A stretch of DNA of 34,633 bases from Streptomyces sp. MZ04 (GTDB lineage: Bacteria; Actinomycetota; Actinomycetes; Streptomycetales; Streptomycetaceae): assembly GCF_004684775.1 (NCBI RefSeq), contig NZ_SRIC01000056.1, positions 1 through 34,633 on the forward strand, read 5' to 3'. The notes under the pieces were generated by a model. It saw nothing but the letters and a program-made list of their open reading frames with translations. It made no database searches and had not been told where the DNA came from. Both the position numbers and the translations under genes were made by a program. Positions within the stretch are counted from its first letter, which is position 1. Every line of letters begins with the position of its first letter. This document shows, in pieces, positions 22,988-29,619 of the stretch.

Positions 22988-23391
22988 GTGCGACGGGGCC
23001 CCTGCCCGCGCTCGCGGGCATCCGGGCCGTAGGCATCGATGTCGTCGACGTCGAGCGGCTGCGCGGCATGGTCGAGCGGCACGGACAGCGGATCGTCGGG
23101 CGCCTGCTCACGGTCAACGAACAGGCCCTGTGCGACGGTTCGCCGCGCCACCGCGCCTACCGCATGGCCGGCCGGATCGCCGCCAAGGAGGCCGTGCGCA
23201 AGGCGCTCGGCGGATACGGCGAAGGGTGCGGCTGGCTGGACGTCGAGATAGGCCGCGACGCGTCGGGGCAGCCGGTGCCCCGGCTCACGGGCCGGGCCGA
23301 GGAGGCCTTCCGGCGCGCCGCCTACAGCGGCCTGCACGTGAGCATCTCGCACGAGGCGGGCGTCGCCGTGGCGATCGCCGTCGCCGACTGA
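22966..23391 (+). CDS. AcpS-type 4'-phosphopantetheinyl transferase
   Basis: A 141-residue holo-ACP synthase-type enzyme that transfers phosphopantetheine from CoA to the ACP serine. Motifs: GIDVVDVERL (23-32) with Asp25, MAGRIAAKEAVRKALGG (67-83) with Lys74 and Glu75, and HVSISHE (124-130). The length fits AcpS, not Sfp. The start ATG lies inside the last 22 bases of the KS-beta gene, indicating coupled translation. A dedicated PPTase inside a small type II PKS operon suggests the pathway ACP is not served well by the housekeeping enzyme. Confidence 0.92.
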   Translation: MSVAEALSATGPLPALAGIRAVGIDVVDVERLRGMVERHGQRIVGRLLTVNEQALCDGSPRHRAYRMAGRIAAKEAVRKALGGYGEGCGWLDVEIGRDASGQPVPRLTGRAEEAFRRAAYSGLHVSISHEAGVAVAIAVAD

Positions 23392-23436
23392 CGGAAGCCC
23401 GAATACATCAACTTGCGCAAGGAGTACGTGAGTTCC

Positions 23437-23691
23437 ATGAATGTACGAGAGAACGTGGTCACCGTCATGCGCGGTGCGGGCTTCGAGGGGGAGGAGCTCG
23501 CCGACGACCGGCGCCTCGCCGAGGACCTGGACATCGACTCGACCGAGCTGGTCGAGGTCGTCGTCGCCCTCGAACAGCACTTCGGCATCAGCATCGACGC
23601 GGACGCCGAGGGCGGCTTCCGTACCTTCCGCGACCTCGTCGACCGCGTGGAGCGCCTGATGTCGACCGGCGCCGGCGCGGTGAGGAGCTGA
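23437..23691 (+). CDS. Acyl carrier protein of the type II polyketide synthase
   Basis: An 84-residue ACP carrying the growing polyketide. The phosphopantetheine site is LDIDSTELVEVVVALEQHF with Ser35; helices I to IV can be traced. I prefer ATG 23437, with AAGGAG 12 bases upstream. GTG 23428 and TTG 23413 are in frame and would add 3 or 8 residues. It lies 45 bases after the PPTase stop, and the aromatase gene follows after a single base. No second ACP is present in the window. Confidence 0.9.
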   Translation: MNVRENVVTVMRGAGFEGEELADDRRLAEDLDIDSTELVEVVVALEQHFGISIDADAEGGFRTFRDLVDRVERLMSTGAGAVRS

Positions 23692-23692
23692 G

Positions 23693-24136
23693 ATGCCCAG
23701 GATCGAGAACAGCGTCGTCATCGAGGCCGACGCCCAGCACGTCTTCGACGTCACCAACGACATCGGCCGCTGGCCCCACCTCTTCGACGAGTACAGCCAC
23801 GCGAAGGTCGTCTCCGAGGAGCGGGACGGCCGCTGGACCGAGATCCTCTTCGAGCTCAGCAACCCGGAGGGCTCCACCTGGACGTCCTGGCGGCTCCTGG
23901 ACCACCGGGAGCTGACGGCGGTCGCCGAGCGGCGCGATCCGCTCCACCCGTTCCGCTACATGCACCTCAGGTGGAGCTACCGGCAGGTGCCCGAGGGGAC
24001 GCTGATGACCTGGGTGCAGGACTTCGAGGTCGACGACGAGTTCGATGTCCCGCTGCCTACCGTCGTGGAGCGCATGAACGCGCACACCCGGCAGAACCAG
24101 ACGGGCATCAAGCGGAAGATCGAGTCCGGGGTCTGA
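23693..24136 (+). CDS. SRPBCC polyketide aromatase/cyclase
   Basis: A 147-residue single-domain START/SRPBCC protein: VVIEADAQHVFDVTNDIGRWPHLFDEY at the N-terminus, central strands (WTEILFELSN, WTSWRLLDHRELTAVAERR), and the long C-terminal helix VERMNAHTRQNQTGIKRKIE. This matches the TcmN N-terminal/WhiE-ORFVI type of aromatase/cyclase, which closes and aromatises the first ring of a nascent polyketide. ATG 23693 has GAGGAG upstream, one base after the ACP stop. Which carbons are joined cannot be read from sequence. Confidence 0.88.
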   Translation: MPRIENSVVIEADAQHVFDVTNDIGRWPHLFDEYSHAKVVSEERDGRWTEILFELSNPEGSTWTSWRLLDHRELTAVAERRDPLHPFRYMHLRWSYRQVPEGTLMTWVQDFEVDDEFDVPLPTVVERMNAHTRQNQTGIKRKIESGV

Positions 24137-24143
24137 GTGCCCT

Positions 24144-25127
24144 GTGCCCATCGCCGTCACGGGGGTCATCGCGATGGACCACCTCATCACCTTCCCGGGC
24201 CGCTTCCCGGCGCGGCCGGTCACCGGCCGGCCGCACCTCGCGACCCTGACGTTCCTCGCCGAGCGCCTGGAGACACGCCGGGGCGGCGGAGCGGCCAACA
24301 TCGCCTACGGGCTCGGCAGGCTGGGTCACGACCCGGTCCTGGTGGGCGTGGCGGGCTCCGACTTCGCCGACTACCAGGTCTGGCTCAAGCAGCACGGCGT
24401 CGACACCGATTCCGTACGCGTCGTGCCGGGCGAGCCCACCGCACGCCAGGTGTGCACGACCGACATCGACGGGCACCGGGTCAGCACCTTCCGGCCGGGC
24501 GCGACGCGTTCGGCGCGGGCCCGCCCGCTGCGTACCGTCCTGGAGCGCACGGGCGGCATCGACCTGGTGATGATCGCGCCGGGCGACCCGGCCGTGATGC
24601 TCCGGCACACGAAGGAGTGCCGCGCGCTGGGGCTGCCGTTCGCGGTCCACATCGCGCGGCAGATCTCCGGGATGAGCCGTACGGGCGTCAAGTCCCTGGT
24701 GTCGGGGGCGCGTTGCCTCTTCACCGGCGAGACGGAGTCCGAACTCCTGCGGGATGCCACCGGCTGGACCGCCGGGCAGCTCCTCGACCGGGTCGGGGCG
24801 TGGGTGACCGCGCTCGGCCCGGCCGGGGTGCGGATCGAGCGGGCGGGCCGCCGGCCGTCCCCCGTCCCCGCGATCGGCTCGGTCACCGTGACCGATCCGG
24901 CCGGGGCGGGGGACGCGCTGCGGGCGGGCCTCCTGGCCGGCCTCGTGCGCGGCACTCCGCTGGAGCGTGCGGCCCAACTGGGCTGCGCCCTGGCCTCGTT
25001 CGCCCTGGAGTCACCCGGCGCGCAGGAGTACCCGATGAACGTACGCGTCCTGCTGAACCGGGTCAGGGGTGCCTACGGACACACGGCGGCGGCCTCGGTC
25101 CGCCGCCTGCTCACCTACGCGGCATGA
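24144..25127 (+). CDS. Adenosine kinase homologue (PfkB family)
   Basis: A 327-residue ribokinase-fold kinase. It closely resembles mycobacterial adenosine kinase over its length: IAVTGVIAMDHLITFPGRF, RRGGGAANIAYGLGRLG (46-62), GSDFADYQVWLK, FTGETESELL and TVTDPAGAGDALRAGLLAG (248-266) with catalytic Asp257. The fold and active site are intact. Adenosine kinase converts adenosine to AMP, and with SAH hydrolase it removes by-products of SAM-dependent methylation. Placed seven bases after the aromatase gene, it may support the locus methyltransferase. An alternative is phosphorylation of a nucleoside-like or sugar-containing intermediate. The start is GTG 24144. Confidence 0.85.
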   Translation: MPIAVTGVIAMDHLITFPGRFPARPVTGRPHLATLTFLAERLETRRGGGAANIAYGLGRLGHDPVLVGVAGSDFADYQVWLKQHGVDTDSVRVVPGEPTARQVCTTDIDGHRVSTFRPGATRSARARPLRTVLERTGGIDLVMIAPGDPAVMLRHTKECRALGLPFAVHIARQISGMSRTGVKSLVSGARCLFTGETESELLRDATGWTAGQLLDRVGAWVTALGPAGVRIERAGRRPSPVPAIGSVTVTDPAGAGDALRAGLLAGLVRGTPLERAAQLGCALASFALESPGAQEYPMNVRVLLNRVRGAYGHTAAASVRRLLTYAA

Positions 25128-25161
25128 ACCTCGATCACAGAGAGAGTGGGACGTACCGACC

Positions 25162-25977
25162 ATGTACGTGGACCTGAGCATCCCCATCAGCCGCCGGGCA
25201 CCCGGCGTCGAGTTCGAGCAGTGGCTGCACCGCGACGGGATCCGCCAACTGTCGCGCAGGATCAGGGCGTTGCCCGGAGACAGCAGAAGGGACAGGTACG
25301 TCAACTACTGGCGGTGGCTGACCGGCGCCCGGCGGCTGCGCGAGCGCGATCTGCCCGGCGGCTGCTTCCTCTCCAACGAGTTCTACCGGATGTCCGTGCA
25401 TCAGGGCACGCATGTCGACGCGCCCTTCCACTACGGCCCCGAGTGCGCGGGCGAGCCCGCGAAGAAGGTGATGGATCTGCCGCTGGAGTGGTTCAGCGGT
25501 CCGGGTGTCGTGCTCGACGTCCGCGGCTGCGGGGGCCGTGTCACGCCGACCGGCGTCAAGGAGGCGCTGGACGGGGCGGGTTCACGGGTGGAGCCCGGGA
25601 CGGTGGTGCTGTTCCGCACGGACTCCGATCTCCGGGTCGGCACCCCCGCGTACTACACGGAGTCGACCGCCGTCACCCCCGAGGCCGTCGACCACCTCCT
25701 CGACCTCGGCGTGAAGGTCCTCGGCACGGACTGCTGGAGCTTCGACGGCCCGGCCCGCGCGATGGTGGAGTCCTTCTACGAGACGCGTGATCCCGGGGCG
25801 CTGTGGCCCACTCATCTGCACGGCAGGGAGCGGGAGTTCATCCAGATCGAAGGCCTGGCGGGGCTGCGGGGGCTGCCGCGGCGCGGCCCGTTCACCTTCA
25901 TGGCCTTCCCGATCGCCCTCGCGGACGCCGGCGCGGCATGGTGCAGGGCGGTGGCGCACGTACAGGAACCGCGCTGA
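25162..25977 (+). CDS. PF04199 cyclase-family metal-dependent enzyme
   Basis: A 271-residue protein of the cyclase / kynurenine formamidase superfamily. It carries the metal-binding signature HxGTHxDxPxH intact as VHQGTHVDAPFHYG (His80, His84, Asp86, His90) and the later GTDCWSFDGP stretch. Late-ring polyketide cyclases such as DpsY, SnoaM and MtmX belong to this superfamily, and the position as last gene of the polyketide operon supports that role. An amidohydrolase function is the alternative. ATG 25162 has GAGAGTGGG upstream and lies 34 bases after the kinase stop. Confidence 0.85.
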   Translation: MYVDLSIPISRRAPGVEFEQWLHRDGIRQLSRRIRALPGDSRRDRYVNYWRWLTGARRLRERDLPGGCFLSNEFYRMSVHQGTHVDAPFHYGPECAGEPAKKVMDLPLEWFSGPGVVLDVRGCGGRVTPTGVKEALDGAGSRVEPGTVVLFRTDSDLRVGTPAYYTESTAVTPEAVDHLLDLGVKVLGTDCWSFDGPARAMVESFYETRDPGALWPTHLHGREREFIQIEGLAGLRGLPRRGPFTFMAFPIALADAGAAWCRAVAHVQEPR

Positions 25978-26012
25978 ATTACCCAATTGCTCGGGGACGC
26001 TCTGGAAATTCC

Positions 26013-26049
26013 ACCCAAGTCATGGGTATCACTCACCCACGTCATGGGT
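26013..26049. repeat. Two copies of a 15-bp hyphenated palindrome
   Basis: ACCCAAGTCATGGGT (26013-26027) and ACCCACGTCATGGGT (26035-26049) differ by one base, and each has ACCCA/TGGGT arms around a 5-bp centre. Their starts are 22 bp apart. They lie between the ends of the convergent cyclase and LuxR-type genes and overlap the stop of the latter. They could be a protein-binding site or part of a weak bidirectional terminator. Confidence 0.6.
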
Positions 26050-26707
26050 CGGCCGCCAGATCTCCCTGCCGGCCCAAGGAGCGTTTCGCGTACAGCACGG
26101 TCTGTACGCGATTGGGCGTGCCCAGTTTGGCGTAGATACGGCTGAGATAGTTGCGGACGGTCTTCGGGCGTATCCCCAGATGCGTGGCGATGCAATCCGT
26201 CTCGTGGTCGTCGGCGACCAGCGACAGAATCTGCCGCTCGCGTTCCGTCAGCATCGCGAGCGGTGAGTCGTCGCCGCAGCCGCGGCCCGACATCAACTGC
26301 AGGATCGGGCCCGCGGTGGCCGCCGTGAACGCGGCGCCGTCGCGGTGCACGGCGAGCAGCGTCTCGCGCAGCTCGACGGCGTCGATGCTGCGGGAGAGAT
26401 AGGCGTTGGCGCCGGCCAGGAACGCTTCTCGCATGTAGACCGGCTGCTGGTTGGAGGAGAGGATGACGATCCGTATGTGACCGGACTCGCGGCGGATCGC
26501 CCGGACCGCGTCCACACCGCCCGTGCCGGCCACGCCGAGCCCCATCACGACGATCTGCGGGCGGTGCCTGTGCAGTTGCGCGAGCGCCGCTGCCGCGTCG
26601 TGGGTTATCGACACCACACAGAATTCCGTAAAGCCGTCGAGGAGCTTTCGGAAACCTTCGAGCACGAGTTGTTCGCTGTCGACGAGCAGGACCCTTATCG
26701 ATGACAT
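26042..26707 (-). CDS. Atypical LuxR/NarL-family response regulator
   Basis: A 221-residue protein with an N-terminal receiver-like domain (4-120) and a C-terminal LuxR helix-turn-helix (LTERERQILSLVADDHETDC, then ATHLGIRPKTVRNYLSRIYAKL). The receiver has lost its chemistry: the phospho-acceptor Asp is Gly56 (VVMGLGVAG), the acidic pair is reduced to DSE, and the conserved Lys appears as Arg (AYLSRSID). Such regulators, like JadR1 or RedZ, act without phosphorylation, often sensing pathway products. I chose ATG 26707 because GGGGGG lies six bases upstream. Convergent with the polyketide operon, it is the obvious candidate for its pathway-specific regulator. No partner kinase is present. Confidence 0.9.
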   Translation of the reverse strand: MSSIRVLLVDSEQLVLEGFRKLLDGFTEFCVVSITHDAAAALAQLHRHRPQIVVMGLGVAGTGGVDAVRAIRRESGHIRIVILSSNQQPVYMREAFLAGANAYLSRSIDAVELRETLLAVHRDGAAFTAATAGPILQLMSGRGCGDDSPLAMLTERERQILSLVADDHETDCIATHLGIRPKTVRNYLSRIYAKLGTPNRVQTVLYAKRSLGRQGDLAADP

Positions 26708-27106
26708 TGAAGACCCCCCTGGGTTCCGCATTCACGACTGTGAAAGATCAGAACATGGGGGCATCAAGTGCCCTGCTCCTTGCCCCCGTTGGCTGATTTT
26801 CATCGTCGACGAATATCTGCCTGATCCGATGCTACACCACCGGCGGAATCATTCTTCTGGTTAATTCTGCTTTTCGGAGGCGTGCATTCCTTTCGCCGAT
26901 TGATCGCATTTCGGTTGAAGTTTTTATTGAGGCCGGCTGCGGGGGAGGTGCGGGCGGGCGTCGCGGCCGGTGGCGCCCGCCAGTCATCGGAGCGATGCGG
27001 CGCGAACTCGCCAACATCCGGTGCATCAGGGGCGGTTGGGCGCATTGACATCCGATGTATTCCTCCCTACGTTCCCCAGCGACCCCTCAACCTCAGGAGC
27101 CGCCCC
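26708..27106. other. Divergent intergenic region between LuxR-type and fucosidase genes
   Basis: About 400 bases, noticeably more AT-rich than the surroundings, particularly 26780-26930. No supported gene is seen; the plus-strand frame continuing into the fucosidase lacks coding character here. It contains TCGTCGACGA, a 10-bp palindrome near 26800, and at its right end the fucosidase promoter. The LuxR-type promoter must also lie here, but I cannot place it. Confidence 0.45.
27045..27073 (+). promoter_or_regulatory. Sigma-70-type promoter with embedded palindrome for the fucosidase gene
   Basis: TTGACA (27045-27050) is separated by exactly 17 bases from TACGTT (27068-27073), a good housekeeping promoter, placing the start of transcription near 27080 and leaving a leader of about 27 bases. 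Between the boxes, ACATC-C-GATGT (27048-27058) is a perfect inverted repeat overlapping the -35. That is a natural repressor site for a sugar-responsive regulator. Confidence 0.7.
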
Positions 27107-28957
27107 ATGCGCAAGAGAGCCGCCGGACCAGCCCTGCTCCTCGCCGCCTCGCTGGCGTTCGCCGTCGTCCCGCAGGCGACCGCGCTGCCGGACCGCGCGC
27201 CGGAGCGGGCCGCGGCCCCCGATGCCACCGCCCCCGAAGCCGCGGGCCCCGGGACCGACCACGCGACGGACGACCCCTTCACCGCCGACCGCACCAACTG
27301 GTTCCGCCAGGACCGCTTCGGCATGTTCATCCACTTCGGCACGTACTCGAACCTGGAGGGCGAGTACAAGAAGGCCGACGGCTCCGTCTGCCGTGACGCC
27401 GAGTGGATCCAGCGCCAGTGCGGCATCCCGAAGGCCGAGTACGAGAAGCAGGCCGCGACGTTCAACCCGGCCGACTTCGACGCCAAGGCCGTGGTGAAGG
27501 CGGCCAAGGACGCCGGGATGCGCTACATCGTCATCACCTCGAAGCACCACGAGGGGTACGCGATGTGGCCCACGAAGGTCAACGACTGGAACCTGCGCGA
27601 CCACTCCTCCTTCGACAAGAGCCGCGACATCCTCGCCGAGCTGAAGAAGGCCTCCGACGACGCGGGCATCAAGCTCGGCTTCTACTACTCGATCTGGGAC
27701 TGGCACGACGAGGACTTCCCCGACCCGGCCACGTTCCCCAAGTACGAGAAGCGGATGCGCGCCCAGCTCAAGGAACTGGTCGACAACTACGATCCGGCGC
27801 TGCTGTGGTTCGACGGCGAGTGGGACACCGACAAGCCCAACAACCCCTGGACGGCGCGGGACGGCGAGAAGCTGGAGGCCTACCTCCGCGACCTCGACCC
27901 GGACCTGGTCATCAACAACCGCGTGGGCAAGCGCCGCGTCGTCGACGGCGACTACGGCACCCCCGAGCAGGAGATCCCCGGCGCCCCCGTCGACGGCCAG
28001 CTCTGGGAATCCTGCATGACCCTCAACGACCACTGGGGCTTCGCCCGTTACGACCAGAACTGGAAGTCCGCGGCGACCCTGACCCGCAACCTCCTCTCCA
28101 CGACGTCCCGCAGCGGCAACTACCTCCTGAACGTCGGCCCCGACGCCCGCGGCCGTGTCCCGCAGCCCTCCGTCGACCGCCTGAAGCAGATGGGCGACTG
28201 GCTGCGTACGTCGGGCCAGGGCGAGGCGGTCTTCGGCGCCCGCTACGGCGGACTCGTCGAGGAACCGGCCTGGGGTTCGGTGAGCCGCAAGGGCGACAAG
28301 CTCTACGCGGCGGCCACCCAGTGGCCGACGGACGGCTCCGCCCTGCATCTGAAGGCGCGCACGGACTTCAAGGTCACCTCGGCGCGGGTGCTCGGCAGCG
28401 ACCAGCGGGTGGAGGTCACCAAGTCCGGTGACGGGTACGACATCAAGCCCTCCGGAGCGGCCACGAACGACACCGCCACGGTCATCGAGCTGAAGGTCGA
28501 TCCCGGCCCCGCGGCCCGCCCCGGCAAGGGCAAGGGCCTGAAGCAGGAGATCTTCGACAACGCGGAGTTGAGCGGCACACCGAAGATCACCCGTACCGAC
28601 GCGACGGTCAACCACGCCTGGAAGTACGAGGGTTCACCGGACGCGGGCATCCCCTCCGACAAGTTCAGCGTCCGCTGGAGCGGCAAGCTGGAGCCGCGTC
28701 GCTCGGAGACGTACACACTGACGACCGTCTCGGACGACGTGGCGCGGGTGTGGATCGACGGCAAGCTGGTCATCGACTCCTGGACACCGCATGAGCCGAA
28801 GATCGACAAGGCCCAGGTGAAGCTGACCGCCGGCACCCGTCACTCCATCAGGATCGACTACGCCGAGAACACGGGCGAGGCCCACATGAAGCTGCTGTGG
28901 TCGAGCCCCGGCCAGGAGCAACAGATCATCCCGGCCGCGCAGTTGTACGCGAACTGA
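27107..28957 (+). CDS. Secreted alpha-L-fucosidase, GH29, with PA14 domain
   Basis: A 616-residue exported enzyme. The signal peptide (core 8-24) probably cleaves near ATA-LP (25-28), followed by a Pro/Ala-rich linker to about 55. The GH29 domain (about 60-400) shows RFGMFIHFGTYS, SKHHEGYAMWP (145-155) and LLWFDGEWD with nucleophile Asp236, then RSGNYLLNVGPDARG. A C-terminal PA14-type domain (about 480-616) with TVSDDVARVWIDGKLVIDSW may bind glycans. It removes fucose from host or plant glycans. ATG 27107 has AGGAG seven bases upstream. Together with the GH89 enzyme and GH6 enzyme, it gives the region a glycan-foraging character. Confidence 0.95.
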   Translation: MRKRAAGPALLLAASLAFAVVPQATALPDRAPERAAAPDATAPEAAGPGTDHATDDPFTADRTNWFRQDRFGMFIHFGTYSNLEGEYKKADGSVCRDAEWIQRQCGIPKAEYEKQAATFNPADFDAKAVVKAAKDAGMRYIVITSKHHEGYAMWPTKVNDWNLRDHSSFDKSRDILAELKKASDDAGIKLGFYYSIWDWHDEDFPDPATFPKYEKRMRAQLKELVDNYDPALLWFDGEWDTDKPNNPWTARDGEKLEAYLRDLDPDLVINNRVGKRRVVDGDYGTPEQEIPGAPVDGQLWESCMTLNDHWGFARYDQNWKSAATLTRNLLSTTSRSGNYLLNVGPDARGRVPQPSVDRLKQMGDWLRTSGQGEAVFGARYGGLVEEPAWGSVSRKGDKLYAAATQWPTDGSALHLKARTDFKVTSARVLGSDQRVEVTKSGDGYDIKPSGAATNDTATVIELKVDPGPAARPGKGKGLKQEIFDNAELSGTPKITRTDATVNHAWKYEGSPDAGIPSDKFSVRWSGKLEPRRSETYTLTTVSDDVARVWIDGKLVIDSWTPHEPKIDKAQVKLTAGTRHSIRIDYAENTGEAHMKLLWSSPGQEQQIIPAAQLYAN

Positions 28958-28965
28958 GCGGACGG

Positions 28966-28986
28966 GACCCCCGGCCGGCCGAGGTC
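28966..28986. terminator. Possible bidirectional terminator after the fucosidase gene
   Basis: GACC-CCCGGCC and GGCCG-AGGTC form an imperfect GC-rich inverted repeat in the 30 bases between the convergent stops of the fucosidase (28957) and PadR (28988) genes. No T-run follows in either direction, so this is a weak call. Confidence 0.3.
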
Positions 28987-28987
28987 A

Positions 28988-29518
28988 TCATGCTTCCCCC
29001 TCCAATGAGCTGATGGCCTCGGCCAGCCACTTCTTCTCCTCCGTGCCGGTGGCGCGGGCGATCCGGAGCATGCCCTGCCGGAAGGGGTCGGGTGTCTCCT
29101 CCGCCGTCACCGGCTTCCCGTCGCGGTAGAAGAAGCTCGCCGGAGTCTCCAGGAAGGCCTGGCGGCGCCGCAGCACCGCGGCCTGCCCGGCCGGGTCGGG
29201 GAGGTGGCGCAGGAAGGCGAGCAGCGTGAAGAACCGCTGCCCGTCGGTGATTTCGGCGTCCTTCGGATCCCGCAGACGAGCGAGCAGTTCGGTGCGGCCG
29301 GCCCCGGTGAGGGAGAGGATCCGGCGGGGTGCGGCGCTCTTGCCGGGCTCGGTGCGCTGCTCGACGAGGCCCGCCTTCACCAGACGCGTGATCGCCGGGT
29401 AGAGCGCGCCGTCGCTGACCGGGCGGATGTGGCCGCTCAGGCCCTGGATGCGGGTCTTGAGCTCATAGCCATGCAGAGGCTCCTCGCGGAGGAAGCCCAG
29501 GATCGACAGCTCCAGCAT
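28988..29518 (-). CDS. PadR-family transcriptional regulator
   Basis: A 176-residue regulator. The N-terminal winged helix is characteristic: LELSILGFLREEPLHGYELK (2-21), RPVSDGALYPAITRLVKAGLVEQR and PRRILSLTGAGRTEL. A C-terminal helical dimerisation domain follows (about 95-176, VirR/PadR C-terminal type). ATG 29518 has GAAGGGG eight bases upstream. It is divergent from the MATE exporter, with a 41-bp perfect palindrome between, the usual arrangement for a PadR repressor controlling itself and a drug exporter. The ligand would be a compound carried by the exporter. Confidence 0.93.
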   Translation of the reverse strand: MLELSILGFLREEPLHGYELKTRIQGLSGHIRPVSDGALYPAITRLVKAGLVEQRTEPGKSAAPRRILSLTGAGRTELLARLRDPKDAEITDGQRFFTLLAFLRHLPDPAGQAAVLRRRQAFLETPASFFYRDGKPVTAEETPDPFRQGMLRIARATGTEEKKWLAEAISSLEGEA

Positions 29519-29566
29519 GGGTATCGCCCCTTCCCGTCACTTGTTCATCCCGTGCGGTGATGCTAT

Positions 29567-29607
29567 CTCTTTCCGCTGTACCTCGAATCGAGGTACAGCG
29601 GAAAGAG
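29567..29607. promoter_or_regulatory. 41-bp perfect palindrome, likely PadR operator
   Basis: Left arm 29567-29586 (CTCTTTCCGCTGTACCTCGA), one central A at 29587, right arm 29588-29607, its exact reverse complement. The centre contains GTACCTCGA/TCGAGGTAC, the kind of core bound by PadR dimers. It lies 48 bases from the PadR start and 12 bases from the MATE start, and so would overlap both promoters or the MATE leader. Confidence 0.85.
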
Positions 29608-29619
29608 GGGGAGTGCGTC

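Noticed and set aside
24137..25177. Alternative frame of 346 residues starting at GTG 24137
   Set aside because: Shadow of the adenosine kinase homologue, which begins at GTG 24144 and matches the family from its first residues.
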